From Oscillospiraceae bacterium (GTDB taxonomy: Bacteria; Bacillota; Clostridia; Oscillospirales; Oscillospiraceae): a stretch of 33,506 bases of DNA. The stretch covers positions 1 to 33,506 of the forward strand of contig JAHHRX010000021.1 in the NCBI GenBank assembly GCA_020025545.1. The letters are read 5' to 3'. Positions 9,078 to 17,250 of the stretch are shown here, piece by piece; position 1 is the stretch's first letter; the number at the start of each line of letters is the position of its first letter. The notes under the pieces were generated by a model. The model ran no database searches. It had not been told where the DNA came from and saw only the letters and a program-made list of their open reading frames with translations. Made by a program: the position numbers and the translations under genes.

Positions 9078-9369
9078 GTGGTTGCAAACATCCCATGGGG
9101 TTGAAAAAAACTCCTTTATTCTATTATAATAATCAACATCAAGAAAAACGCTTCGGTGGTTCGAAAAAGGGTATCAGATTTTCAAAAAAATTTTTTGAAG
9201 CACACCGGAAACCGCATGGTTACTGGGCGCCAGTAATTTCGGTCACCAAAGGCAAGTCGGTTTCCCCCGCTTTCCTTTTGAACATCCCGATAAGTCCATA
9301 TGGCAGTTTGTGCCGATACCATTGAATATCGATGATGCCACACGGGCACGATCACTTTCTATAACAGTC
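9078..9369. other. Intergenic stretch without a recognisable gene
   Basis: About 290 bases lie between the heme-operon terminator and the hairpin below the GH13 gene. Short open frames exist on both strands but none has a good ribosome binding site or family resemblance. A 19-base A/T palindrome (TTCAAAAAA, A, TTTTTTGAA) lies near 9181-9199. This may be degraded sequence left by the event that truncated the ABC exporter. Confidence 0.5.
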
Positions 9370-9400
9370 AAGCCGACTGCGGTTTTTCCGCAGCCGGCTT
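9370..9400 (-). terminator. Hairpin terminator below the maltodextrin operon
   Basis: A 13-bp stem (AAGCCGACTGCGG with CCGCAGCCGGCTT, one wobble on the minus strand) with a five-base loop lies 40 bases past the GH13 stop. The U tract after it is weak (CTTGACTGTTAT), so termination may be partial. Confidence 0.55.
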
Positions 9401-9439
9401 ATCCATTGCCTATTGCAATTTAGGAGGAAAGAATGCAAC

Positions 9440-11170
9440 TTATGGTTTCAGCCGTTCCAGCCATACGCCAAAGCCGAAGCCTTCCAAGGTATCGTCAGAA
9501 AAGCCCCTGCTCAGCAGTTCTTCACCCTTGGGACAGCAGAACGCAGCCGCGTTCTCTCCGACGTTCACCGCCACTGTAACAGCCGTATCATCATTTTGGC
9601 GTGTATACGCATACAGGCCGTTTTCTCCCGCCACAAGGGGCCGGTAGCCTCCGGAAATCACGGCTTCTTCTTTGCGCAGTGTCGTCAGCTTCCGGATCAG
9701 GCAGCGGTGATCCCGGGGCGGCGCATCCCATGCCATTGCCTGTCGGAACGCAAACTCCTCCTTCCCGCTGATTCCCAGCTCGTCCCCGTAAAACAGGCAG
9801 GGAACACCGGGCGCCGTGAACAGAAACACCTCTGCCAGATTCAGCCGACGGACATCTCCGCCGCACTCCGTGAGAAACCGGCTCACATCGTGGCTGTCCA
9901 GCAGGTTCAGCTGCCCCTGTGTAATGCCCGTGGGATAACGGTAAAGCATTTGGATCACCCGGCTGTGAAACTGCCGGGCAGTCAGCTCACCGGTTGCAAA
10001 GAAGTCACGGCAATGCTTCCGAAAATCATAATTCATTGTGGAGTCAAACATATCTCCCCGAAGCCAGCTTTCACTGCTTTCCCAGATCTCTCCGATCATA
10101 ACCGCATCGGGCTTTGCCTGCAATGCAGCCCTGCGAAATCCTCTCCAGAAATCCCGGTCCACTTCGTTAGCCACATCCAGCCGCCAGCCGTCCACATGGA
10201 ACCGGGTAATCCAGTGGGTGCACACCTTTTGAAAATACGCCTGCACCTCCGGATTGGAAGAATTCAGTTTAGGCATTTTCCGTTCGTAGGCGAAGCAGGC
10301 ATAGCCGGGAATCTCGCCGGGATCTTTCGGACGCACCACCGGGAATGTCAGGTCATAAAACCAATCCCGATAGCGGGAGTTTTCCCCGTTTTTCACCACA
10401 TCGTCAAAAGCAAAAAACTGCCAGCTGCAATGATTGAACACACCGTCCACCAGCACACGCATTCCCTTTTCGTGGGCAGTATCCACCAGTTCCAGAAAAT
10501 TTTCATCGGTGCCGAGATTCGGGCTTACATGAAAATAGTCCAAAAGATCATAACGGTGATACTCCCCGGCTGTAAAAATCGGGTTCAGATACAGGCAGTT
10601 GAATCCCATATCCTGAATATAGTCCAAATTTTCCAAAATTCCCCGGATTGTCCCTCCCAGGCGCGTATTGAGTGTCAGCCCCCGCTCCCATGGCATCTGA
10701 GAACTCTCCCCGGAAATACACCGTTTTCCCGATGCAAAGCTATCCGGGAAAATATTATACACTACACTGCAGCGCAGCCATTCCGGGACAACCGCCAACT
10801 CCTCTCTGCGGATAAAGGGGTATTGATAAAATTCGCTTCTTGTTTTCGGCGGCTCCTGTTCAAAAAGATCGGCATAATACAGGATTTTCTCCCCGTCCCG
10901 GCTTTCCAGCTCGAAGTAGTAGCACACCCGATTATAGGGCGTATCAAAAGTCACCTCAAACCAGTCAAACAGTATTTCCTCTGCCGCTTTTTCCATAGGA
11001 AGCGGCGTCACCTCCACCGGATCTCTCGGGCAGACCCGGTCACCATACCAAAGGGTACATCGGCTGAGATTTCCTCTTGCCGCCCGCAGGCGGATTGTCA
11101 TATTGGAGACACTATTGGCAAACGCATACTGGGAAAGCGGAATATGCGTAATTGCCTGACGGTCGATCAT
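9440..11170 (-). CDS. Intracellular GH13 neopullulanase/cyclomaltodextrinase-type alpha-glucanase
   Basis: The 576-residue enzyme would hydrolyse imported maltodextrins or cyclodextrins in the cytoplasm; there is no signal peptide. Residues about 1-110 form the N-terminal beta-sandwich (CBM34-like) seen in GH13_20 enzymes. The TIM barrel carries conserved region I (DGVFNH, 242-247), region II with nucleophile Asp332 (GWRLDVANE), region III with acid/base Glu361 (IGEIWE) and region IV with Asp428 (LLDSHD). The MPKLN motif is typical of the neopullulanase/cyclomaltodextrinase subfamily. I prefer the ATG at 11170 because the AAAGGA site lies right against the alternative ATG at 11176 and six bases before this one. 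It follows the MalG-like permease by 32 bases, so it is the last gene of the operon. Confidence 0.85.
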   Translation of the reverse strand: MIDRQAITHIPLSQYAFANSVSNMTIRLRAARGNLSRCTLWYGDRVCPRDPVEVTPLPMEKAAEEILFDWFEVTFDTPYNRVCYYFELESRDGEKILYYADLFEQEPPKTRSEFYQYPFIRREELAVVPEWLRCSVVYNIFPDSFASGKRCISGESSQMPWERGLTLNTRLGGTIRGILENLDYIQDMGFNCLYLNPIFTAGEYHRYDLLDYFHVSPNLGTDENFLELVDTAHEKGMRVLVDGVFNHCSWQFFAFDDVVKNGENSRYRDWFYDLTFPVVRPKDPGEIPGYACFAYERKMPKLNSSNPEVQAYFQKVCTHWITRFHVDGWRLDVANEVDRDFWRGFRRAALQAKPDAVMIGEIWESSESWLRGDMFDSTMNYDFRKHCRDFFATGELTARQFHSRVIQMLYRYPTGITQGQLNLLDSHDVSRFLTECGGDVRRLNLAEVFLFTAPGVPCLFYGDELGISGKEEFAFRQAMAWDAPPRDHRCLIRKLTTLRKEEAVISGGYRPLVAGENGLYAYTRQNDDTAVTVAVNVGENAAAFCCPKGEELLSRGFSDDTLEGFGFGVWLERLKP

Positions 11171-11202
11171 AAGCATTCCTTTCTTCTGCTCAACGCAGAT
11201 AT

Positions 11203-12051
11203 CTATTCTTTTACGCCTCCGGCAGTCAGGCCGGAAACCATATACTTTTGCACTTTGAAGAAAACCAGCAGAATCGGCAGGGTTGACAGCATGGAAGCCG
11301 CTGTAAACACCGACCAGTTCCGGCTGTAATCATTAGACTGGAGCTGATAGAGTCCTCCTGCCAGAGAATAGGCGTTCTTGTCCAGCAAAAATGTTGTGGC
11401 AAACAGGTATTCGTTCCAGACCGTAATCAGTACCATTACACACGTCACAATAATCGCAGGGCGGGCCAGCGGCAATACCACTCTGGCAATCAGCGACAGA
11501 TCTCCGGCACCGTCCATGCGGGCCGCCTCCTCAATGCTCCGGGGGATCGTGTCAAAATATCCCTTCAGGTTCCAAATGGCAAAAACACACATGGAACCGG
11601 CATAGATCATTATCAGTCCGGCATGGGCGTTCAGCAGGCCAGTCATTTTAAGGACACGGAACAGGGCAAACAGCGACAGCACCTGCGGGAATGCATTCAG
11701 CACTAAAAGCATGCGCAGCATGGATGTTCTGCCTGCAAAACGCCAGCGGGATGCTGCATAGGCAGCCGGAATGGCGCAGAACATGGCAACGGCAATGGTG
11801 CCAACACTCAGCAGGGCAGAGTTTTTCAGCCACAGCAGGAAGGGCTTGTCAAATAAAATCGTGCGATAATTCTCAAGGGTCGGATTTTCAGGCAGCAGTG
11901 AAAGCCCGCCGGACAAAGCTGCACCTTTTCCGCTGAAGGATACGGAAAGCGCATAGAGAATCGGCACCAGCACCACAAGGCACAGCACCGTAAAGAAAAC
12001 ATTGAGTACAACCAGCTTGCAGCCGCTGCGGAAATCTTTTTTCTTTTTCAT
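11203..12051 (-). CDS. malG: Maltodextrin-type ABC transporter permease (MalG family)
   Basis: This 282-residue membrane protein has six hydrophobic segments and the cytoplasmic EAA loop (EEAARMDGAG, then LPLARPAI) through which such permeases contact their ATPase. The C-terminus is the short basic/Gly type found in MalG-like subunits (GLTAGGVKE). Its ATG overlaps the stop of the MalF-like gene in an ATGA arrangement, so the two are translationally coupled. It would form the channel together with MalF. No ATPase gene lies in this operon; as in many Firmicutes, a shared MsmX/MsiK-type ATPase elsewhere probably serves it. That is inference. Confidence 0.85.
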   Translation of the reverse strand: MKKKKDFRSGCKLVVLNVFFTVLCLVVLVPILYALSVSFSGKGAALSGGLSLLPENPTLENYRTILFDKPFLLWLKNSALLSVGTIAVAMFCAIPAAYAASRWRFAGRTSMLRMLLVLNAFPQVLSLFALFRVLKMTGLLNAHAGLIMIYAGSMCVFAIWNLKGYFDTIPRSIEEAARMDGAGDLSLIARVVLPLARPAIIVTCVMVLITVWNEYLFATTFLLDKNAYSLAGGLYQLQSNDYSRNWSVFTAASMLSTLPILLVFFKVQKYMVSGLTAGGVKE

Positions 12052-12938
12052 GCAGATTCCTCCTTCAGGCTGCGGTTGGTAACCATAGAGAAAGCAATAA
12101 TCAGCAGGAACAGCAGCACGCTCACCGCACTGGAAAGCCCATAATTATTTGATGCAAAGGCGTTTTGGTGGGCGTAAGTAATCACCGTGTTCAGTGTGGC
12201 GCCGGTCATATACCCCCGCTGCTGTGTCAGTAAATAGATGATATCAAACTGCTTAAAGGTAATAAATGTGGTCATCACCGCCGCCGGCGCAATAATGGGC
12301 TTGATTGCAGGAACGGTAATCCTCCAGATTTGGCTCCAGAAGCCTGCGCCGTCCAGTGTGGCGCTTTCATAAAGGTTTCGGTCCACACTTTGCAGGGCAC
12401 CGTCAATGGTAGAGATCATAAACGGAAGTGCCATCCAAAGATTCAGCACCATGCAGGAGCAGAATGCTATTGTATTGTTGGCAAGGAAATCAACTTTCTC
12501 AAAACCCAACAGCACCAGCAGCTTGTTGAGGATACCGAACTCGGTATTAAACATACCCACGCGCCACAAAAGGATAGAAAGATATGCCGGAACAGCCCAA
12601 GGGATCATCAGTGCCGTTTTGTATATCCTCTTAAGGCGCAGCCCTCTGGCATTCAGTGCCAGCGCCAGAAAGAAACCCGCCGTCAGCTGGATTGCCATAT
12701 TGAGCACAGTCCAAATGATTGTTGTCAGCAGCGCCGACAGAAACCCGGCATCCAATTTAAAAAGCGCTCTGGCATAATTCGCAAAGCCAATCAGGTGATA
12801 GTCGTTCCAGTGGTACAGGTTCATATTGGTAAAAGAAATATAAGCCGTGTACCCGATGGGAAACACAAGCACCACAGCAATCAGTATCAGCGCCGGGAGA
12901 GAATAAAGCCATGGCTTTATCCGCATTTTTTGTTTCAT
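12048..12938 (-). CDS. malF: Maltodextrin-type ABC transporter permease (MalF family)
   Basis: The 296-residue protein has six predicted membrane helices and the EAA-loop sequence ESATLDGAG followed by ITVPAIKP. It lacks the large periplasmic P2 loop of enterobacterial MalF, as is usual in Gram-positive sugar permeases. The start is the ATG at 12938, behind GCAGGAGG; a TTG five codons upstream lies before that site and is unlikely. A strong hairpin terminator separates it from the upstream binding protein. It pairs with the MalG-like subunit. Confidence 0.85.
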   Translation of the reverse strand: MKQKMRIKPWLYSLPALILIAVVLVFPIGYTAYISFTNMNLYHWNDYHLIGFANYARALFKLDAGFLSALLTTIIWTVLNMAIQLTAGFFLALALNARGLRLKRIYKTALMIPWAVPAYLSILLWRVGMFNTEFGILNKLLVLLGFEKVDFLANNTIAFCSCMVLNLWMALPFMISTIDGALQSVDRNLYESATLDGAGFWSQIWRITVPAIKPIIAPAAVMTTFITFKQFDIIYLLTQQRGYMTGATLNTVITYAHQNAFASNNYGLSSAVSVLLFLLIIAFSMVTNRSLKEESA

Positions 12939-12950
12939 AGGTACCTCCTG

Positions 12951-12977
12951 CAAAAAAGAGGGGCGGAGAACCGCCCC
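12951..12977 (-). terminator. Intercistronic terminator between the sugar-binding protein and permease genes
   Basis: A 7-bp all-GC/CG stem (GGGGCGG with CCGCCCC on the minus strand) with a four-base loop is followed by TC and six T. It starts 15 bases after the binding-protein stop and ends just before the ribosome site of the MalF gene. It probably lets only part of the transcripts continue. Confidence 0.8.
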
Positions 12978-12991
12978 CCTTTCGGAAAATC

Positions 12992-14233
12992 TTAGTGCAT
13001 ATCCGCAATCGCCTGCTCAGCTGCAGCCTGTGCATCTGCGCCGGCCTTGGCAGGATCTACACCGTTTTTGTTGATAGCGGTAAACATTGCCTCAGCAGGG
13101 CCCCACATAGAACCCATTTCCGGAATGTTCGGCATGGGCTGAGCGGTGGCAGCCGTCTTCTGAATGGCAGAAATAATGGGATTTGCAGAAACTTCTGCAT
13201 CGTTATAGGAAAGGTTGTTGGCAGGTGCACAGCCGGACTTCTTGGCCAAAGCCACGCCAACCTCGGGTGCTGCCATTGCGGTCAGAACCTTGGCAACTGC
13301 ATCCTTCTTGTCCTTGAGTGCGGTTTTCAGGACGCCCACACCCTGCACGCCGGAGAAGGGCGCAAGGCCGTTGCCGTTAGGCAGCTTAATGTCAGAAAGG
13401 GATGCAACACCGTAGGAAATGCCTGCAGCCTCAATGCCGGAAACCAGCCAGGGGCCGCCGATGATGCCGGCTGCCTTCCCCTCATTGAAAAGGGTTGTTA
13501 CGGTATTGTAGTCGCCGTCAGCCTGCAATGCGCCGAATTTACGGTTGTATTCTGCGGCAGCAATGGTCTTGGGATCATTAAAGCCGGGCTTGCCGTCTGC
13601 ATTGATGATAAATCCGCCGAATCCGTTCACAAAGGGAGATACATTATAGGCATTGGTGTGCTGATTCACAAGGGCATAGGTACCGGCAGCGGCATCGGTA
13701 TTCTCCTTCATGTAGGCGTACAGCTCTTCGGTGGTACCGGGAATCTCACCCTTCCAAAGGTTCTTGTTGTAGAGCAGGATCAGTGTCTCAAAATAGACAG
13801 GCAGCAAATACTGGGTGCCGCCGATCTGACCGGCCTGCACGGTCATGGGCAGATGGTCTTTCCACAAAGATGCATCCACCAAATCCGTAAGCGGTGCCAG
13901 CAGATCCATGGTCACAAAGCTGCCGAGTACATCGTGAGCATAAAAATACATATCCGGGGCATTGACCGGATCGTTGCCGTAAAGCCGCAGCTGACTGGCC
14001 ATATCGGTTTTCTTTTCAAACTCCACGGTGATTTTCTCGTCTGCCAGCTTGGCGTTCACCTGCTCAGCGATGGTGTTCATGATGTTTTCGTCACCGTCGT
14101 GCCAGATTTTCACAGCAACGGGTTTTGCCTGATCCCCAGTCTGCTGGGGGTTGTCCTGCTGCTGTTTCGGTGCACATGCCCCGAGAGACAGCACCAGAAC
14201 CAGTGCCAGAATAAGTGCGATTGCTTTTTTCAT
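12992..14233 (-). CDS. Maltodextrin-type ABC transporter substrate-binding lipoprotein
   Basis: The 413-residue protein starts with a lipoprotein signal (LSLGAC, Cys20) and a short Gln-rich linker, then a two-lobed family 1 extracellular solute-binding domain of the MalE type. The N-terminal KIWHDGDENI strand and the GGPWLVSGI segment are typical. It captures malto-oligosaccharides, judged from the MalF/MalG permeases and GH13 enzyme downstream. The ATG at 14233 was chosen over upstream in-frame starts because it begins the signal peptide and follows an AAAGGAG site; the long upstream frame extends into the promoter region. It is the first gene of the operon, with a leader of about 180 bases. 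Confidence 0.85.
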   Translation of the reverse strand: MKKAIALILALVLVLSLGACAPKQQQDNPQQTGDQAKPVAVKIWHDGDENIMNTIAEQVNAKLADEKITVEFEKKTDMASQLRLYGNDPVNAPDMYFYAHDVLGSFVTMDLLAPLTDLVDASLWKDHLPMTVQAGQIGGTQYLLPVYFETLILLYNKNLWKGEIPGTTEELYAYMKENTDAAAGTYALVNQHTNAYNVSPFVNGFGGFIINADGKPGFNDPKTIAAAEYNRKFGALQADGDYNTVTTLFNEGKAAGIIGGPWLVSGIEAAGISYGVASLSDIKLPNGNGLAPFSGVQGVGVLKTALKDKKDAVAKVLTAMAAPEVGVALAKKSGCAPANNLSYNDAEVSANPIISAIQKTAATAQPMPNIPEMGSMWGPAEAMFTAINKNGVDPAKAGADAQAAAEQAIADMH

Positions 14234-14359
14234 TGTCCTGTTTCTCCTTTTCATTGATGTCTGATTGGATCTTTCAGCGGGTGCGCATTCCCGCAGAAAG
14301 CAGGTATAAATTTGATTCTTTTTCTGTTTACTTTCAAAAACATAAATCGTTTTACTATT

Positions 14360-14414
14360 TTGCAGCTGCAATGATTTATATTTTCCTTGCCTTTTTGCAG
14401 GAATTATCCTACAA
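14360..14414. promoter_or_regulatory. Candidate operators for the LacI-family regulator
   Basis: Two symmetric elements share the half-site TTGCAG. A perfect 12-base palindrome TTGCAGCTGCAA is at 14360-14371. An interrupted repeat TTGCAGGA-N4-TCCTACAA with one mismatch is at 14395-14414. The second sits at the presumed start of the maltodextrin transcript and over the -10 box of the regulator. Their differing spacing means they may not both bind the same dimer. Confidence 0.4.
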
Positions 14415-14415
14415 T
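14387..14415 (+). promoter_or_regulatory. Promoter of the LacI-family regulator gene
   Basis: A -35 box TTGCCT (14387-14392) and a -10 box TACAAT (14410-14415) are separated by 17 bases, about 100 bases before the regulator start. It overlaps the start region of the divergent operon, so one bound repressor could control both. Confidence 0.6.
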
Positions 14416-14423
14416 CTACTGGG

Positions 14424-14453
14424 AGTATATCACGATAATTCCAGGAGTGTCAA
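14424..14453 (-). promoter_or_regulatory. Sigma-A-type promoter of the maltodextrin operon
   Basis: On the minus strand a perfect -35 box TTGACA (14453-14448) is 18 bases from a -10 box TATACT (14429-14424). Transcription would start near 14417 and cross the divergent regulator promoter. Confidence 0.75.
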
Positions 14454-14517
14454 TCACGCTACCCCTCGTTTTCCTGTACAAATTCAGAAAGCGTTTTACT
14501 AAGAAAAGAGGCAAAAT

Positions 14518-15528
14518 ATGGCTATTACCATCAAAGAAATTGCCGCCGCTGCCGGCGTTTCCACCGCCACCGTCAGCAAGGTCATCAACAATAAAATGTA
14601 TGTTGCGGAAGCAACCCGCCAGCGGGTTCTGAAGGTCATGGCGCAGTATCACTATGCCCCCAACATGGCGGCTGCAAATCTGGCCCGGCAGTCCAGCCGG
14701 CGGGTGCTCTATGCCGATTGTTTCTATAAAGGGCTTCCCTATGAAAATCCCCATATGTTCGACATCATCTGCGGTGTCAGTGACGAGCTGAATCGAAAAG
14801 GCTACCAGCTGTCCCTTTTGAATCTCGGCATGAAAGACCGCTCCCCGAAGGACATTCTGGAAGAAGCGATCATCAATAAATCTGCCGACGGAATCATCCT
14901 CAACGGATATTTTGTCACGCCGGAAATCGAGCGGCTGTTCCTGCGGTACGATTACCCGCAGCTGTGCATCGGCGCCCCGGATTTCGATTCCATTCTCTCA
15001 TGGGTCGATACCAACCACATGCTCTCCTCCAGTCTGGCGGTGGAGCATCTGCTGAACCGCGGCCGAAAAGACATTGCTTTTATCGGCGGGCAACCGGATG
15101 AAAAAATTTTTATGGAGCGAATGCGTGGATTCCGTGTGGCCATGCAGAAACAGTCACTGCTCGTGCGGGAGGATTTTATCGTCTATAACAGCCCCCGCAT
15201 CGACGAGATCACCGCTTCCGTCAAAGCCCTGCTGTCTCTCCCCCAGCCGCCCAACGGCATCATTTGCAGCAACAGTCTGATCGCCGTAGGCGCTGTGCGG
15301 GCCGCCGAGGAGTTGGGAATTGACATCCCCAGGAAGCTCGCCATCATCGCTTTTGACGATTACCCCTATTCCCCCATTCTTCTGCCCCGGCCCACCGTCA
15401 TCAATATCGATCTTTACCATCTGGGCAGCCATGCCGGAAATCTGATGCTAAAAAGAATCAAAGACCCCACCATGCTGACCCAAAGCTATACCGCTCTCCC
15501 CCGTCTCATCCACAGAGAAACCACATGA
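14518..15528 (+). CDS. LacI-family transcriptional regulator of the maltodextrin operon
   Basis: This is a 336-residue repressor-type protein. Residues 3-24 form the LacI helix-turn-helix (TIKEIAAAAGVSTATVSKVI) and about 45-55 the hinge helix. The rest is a periplasmic-binding-like effector domain ending in the usual FDDYPYSPILLPRPTVINID region. It is transcribed away from the maltodextrin operon, and back-to-back promoters lie between. It is expected to sense a maltodextrin-derived sugar and control both directions (inference). Its length is normal and no odd residue was seen. Confidence 0.88.
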   Translation: MAITIKEIAAAAGVSTATVSKVINNKMYVAEATRQRVLKVMAQYHYAPNMAAANLARQSSRRVLYADCFYKGLPYENPHMFDIICGVSDELNRKGYQLSLLNLGMKDRSPKDILEEAIINKSADGIILNGYFVTPEIERLFLRYDYPQLCIGAPDFDSILSWVDTNHMLSSSLAVEHLLNRGRKDIAFIGGQPDEKIFMERMRGFRVAMQKQSLLVREDFIVYNSPRIDEITASVKALLSLPQPPNGIICSNSLIAVGAVRAAEELGIDIPRKLAIIAFDDYPYSPILLPRPTVINIDLYHLGSHAGNLMLKRIKDPTMLTQSYTALPRLIHRETT

Positions 15529-15583
15529 GTCTTTCATTGTACGCTCCTGTTTTAGCAAAAAGCAATACAGTTTCCAATCAGCC

Positions 15584-15611
15584 TTGCCTTTTTTGTTTAA
15601 TCTGCTATAAT
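15584..15611 (+). promoter_or_regulatory. Promoter of the HAD/guanylate-kinase-like gene
   Basis: A -35 box TTGCCT (15584-15589), a 16-base spacer and a perfect extended -10 (TGC before TATAAT, 15606-15611) are seen. The start codon lies only about 15 bases after the likely start point. Confidence 0.65.
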
Positions 15612-15631
15612 AGCAAGGTGAGGTGAAAAAT

Positions 15632-16753
15632 GTGAGTAATCGTTTTCGTATGTCCACAGCGCTGGATGTGGATGATCTGCTGATGGAGTGCATACCCTAT
15701 GCCATTGCGCTGGCCAATGAAAAATATCATTTTGACCCGCCTATTTCCATTTACGAGGTAGACCATTGGGGCAAGCTGGGTACCCGGGCAGATGTGATTT
15801 TTGAATTTTTTGAAGATCCCGAGTTTTATCGCAACCAGCCGGTAATCCCCGGTGCAAAGGAATTTGTGCGGAAGCTTTCCAAAATGACCGATGTATTTAT
15901 CTCCACTTCTATCCCGCCCAAATTCATGGGCATCCGTGCCCAGCGCATCATGGATGAATTTCCGGAAATCCCCCCGGAGCATATCTACATGGGCTCCCGG
16001 AAGGATAAAATCAATGTAGATATCCTCTTTGACGACGGTATGCATAATGTGTTCAAATCCAATGCGGCTTACCCCATTCTGATGCGCCGCCCATGGAACC
16101 AGATCGCCACAGGGATGCTGGCCGTCAATAACTACGACGAATTTCTGAAGCTTCTGGAAGTCATCACCACCGGCTATTCCCGGGTGGAAGAAAGCGGCAG
16201 GCGGCCGGATATCGTGGTTCTGGTGGGTCCCTCCGGCTCAGGAAAAACAAAGGTAGCCAAAAAAATGCTGGACAGACTGGACTGCTTCGGCAAGCTGGTG
16301 AGCTATACCACGCAGGACCCCACAGCTCTGAAGGAAAACGACTGGTACACCTATATTTCCCGGCATCAGTTTTTTGAAATGCTGGACAAGGGTATGCTTT
16401 TTGAATCCACCATGTATGCCGGCCACGGCTTCGGCTCCAAGAAAGAGGATGTGGACAAAATCCTCGCAGAGGGAAAAATCGTTCTGGCCACTATGGATAT
16501 CTGCGGCGCTATGGCACTGAAAACCCATTTTAAGAATGTTGTCACCGTCTATATCAAGCGGGACAAGCGCACACTGCTTTCCTCTATCCTTGCAAAGAAC
16601 AGCACCAATGAAGACAAAGTCAACCGGATTATGTCCATCGACCACGAAAAGCAGAATGAGGAAATCTGCGACTATGTAGTTCCAAACACCGGCTACGACG
16701 AAACCGCCGAAGAGATCATCCGTCTTTTGAAGCTTTCAAAGGAGAATGTCTGA
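15632..16753 (+). CDS. Two-domain protein: HAD-type 5'(3')-deoxyribonucleotidase plus guanylate-kinase-like domain
   Basis: The 373-residue protein is a fusion. Residues about 5-175 look like the NT5C family of HAD phosphatases: motif I with Asp12, Asp14 and Asp15, motif II ISTS (90-93), a Lys in SRKDK and motif IV FDDGMHN with Asp134 and Asp135. Residues about 192-370 look like a guanylate kinase: P-loop GPSGSGKT (199-206), SYTTQDP (224-230), FES and GFGSK segments and the LATMDICGA strand. In guanylate kinase the TTR arginine contacts GMP; here it is Gln228, so GMP may not be the substrate. The GTG at 15632 is chosen because AAGGTGAGGTG lies 6 bases upstream. It stands alone between a promoter and a terminator. 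The reaction is unknown; nucleotide turnover or sensing is a guess. Confidence 0.8.
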   Translation: MSNRFRMSTALDVDDLLMECIPYAIALANEKYHFDPPISIYEVDHWGKLGTRADVIFEFFEDPEFYRNQPVIPGAKEFVRKLSKMTDVFISTSIPPKFMGIRAQRIMDEFPEIPPEHIYMGSRKDKINVDILFDDGMHNVFKSNAAYPILMRRPWNQIATGMLAVNNYDEFLKLLEVITTGYSRVEESGRRPDIVVLVGPSGSGKTKVAKKMLDRLDCFGKLVSYTTQDPTALKENDWYTYISRHQFFEMLDKGMLFESTMYAGHGFGSKKEDVDKILAEGKIVLATMDICGAMALKTHFKNVVTVYIKRDKRTLLSSILAKNSTNEDKVNRIMSIDHEKQNEEICDYVVPNTGYDETAEEIIRLLKLSKENV

Positions 16754-16778
16754 CCGGCACTGCCTATAACGAACAAGC

Positions 16779-16816
16779 CTCGCTGAGCGTAAAAACGCAG
16801 CGAGGTTTTTTGTTTT
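16779..16816 (+). terminator. Intrinsic terminator
   Basis: CCTCGCT pairs with AGCGAGG around a small inner stem, and TTTTTTGTTTT follows. It ends the HAD/guanylate-kinase-like transcript. Confidence 0.85.
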
Positions 16817-16853
16817 CCAATAGCCGTCTGCTGCAAAATTTTTTAGATTGCTA

Positions 16854-16882
16854 TTGACATTTTGTACCTTTCCGCATACAAT
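16854..16882 (+). promoter_or_regulatory. Near-consensus promoter of the PadR gene
   Basis: A perfect -35 box TTGACA (16854-16859), a 17-base spacer and a -10 box TACAAT (16877-16882) lie about 50 bases before the PadR start. This strength suits a promoter held down by a repressor. Confidence 0.8.
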
Positions 16883-16890
16883 ATCAATAG

Positions 16891-16913
16891 GTGATATCAT
16901 ATATCGATATTAC
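16891..16913. promoter_or_regulatory. Candidate PadR operator
   Basis: An inverted repeat GTGATATC-N7-GATATTAC with one mismatch lies just after the promoter and before the ribosome site. Its place fits autorepression by the PadR protein. Confidence 0.5.
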
Positions 16914-16930
16914 ATGAGGAGGTGAAGGAC

Positions 16931-17248
16931 ATGGCACGCAAAGCCATGGAAATTCTAACAGAATCCATGTTTTATGTGCTGATGGCGCTGAAAAAAGCAC
17001 CCATGTGCGGCACGGATATTGCCACCGCCGTGGAGCGCCGCACTCAAAACCGGGTTCTTCTCGGTCCCGCCACCCTTTACACCATCCTTGGAAAATTTGA
17101 AAAAGAGGGGTATATCCGGGAAATTGCCGTCAGCGGACGAAAGAGAACCTATGAAATCACCGCAATCGGTTTAGAAGCCTATGAAAATGAATGGGAGCGT
17201 CTGCGGCAATGCCTTGCGGATGCCGAAGAATCAGAAAGGAGCTGTTAA
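16931..17248 (+). CDS. PadR-family transcriptional regulator
   Basis: The 105-residue protein matches the PadR-s1 winged helix: LTESMFYVLMAL at the start, GPATLYTILGKFEKEGYI as recognition helix and wing, then GRKRTYEIT and a C-terminal dimerization helix. The ATG at 16931 follows AGGAGGTG by 6 bases; a GTG at 16922 lies within that site. PadR proteins of this class usually sit before a membrane protein whose expression they repress, as here with the DUF2812 gene 2 bases downstream. The signal sensed is unknown. Confidence 0.9.
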   Translation: MARKAMEILTESMFYVLMALKKAPMCGTDIATAVERRTQNRVLLGPATLYTILGKFEKEGYIREIAVSGRKRTYEITAIGLEAYENEWERLRQCLADAEESERSC

Positions 17249-17250
17249 CT

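Noticed and set aside
9095..9325. A possible 76-residue gene in the gap after the heme operon
   Set aside because: No good ribosome binding site and no similarity I recognise; it crosses an A/T palindrome. A 46-codon minus-strand frame at 9182-9322 fails for the same reasons.
9413..11329. A long plus-strand open frame (638 codons) opposite the GH13 gene
   Set aside because: It mirrors the codon structure of the minus-strand enzyme, has no family motif and would overlap a gene with all catalytic residues.
12995..14257. A plus-strand open frame of 420 codons opposite the sugar-binding protein
   Set aside because: It is antisense to a clear lipoprotein gene and has no ribosome binding site or family resemblance.
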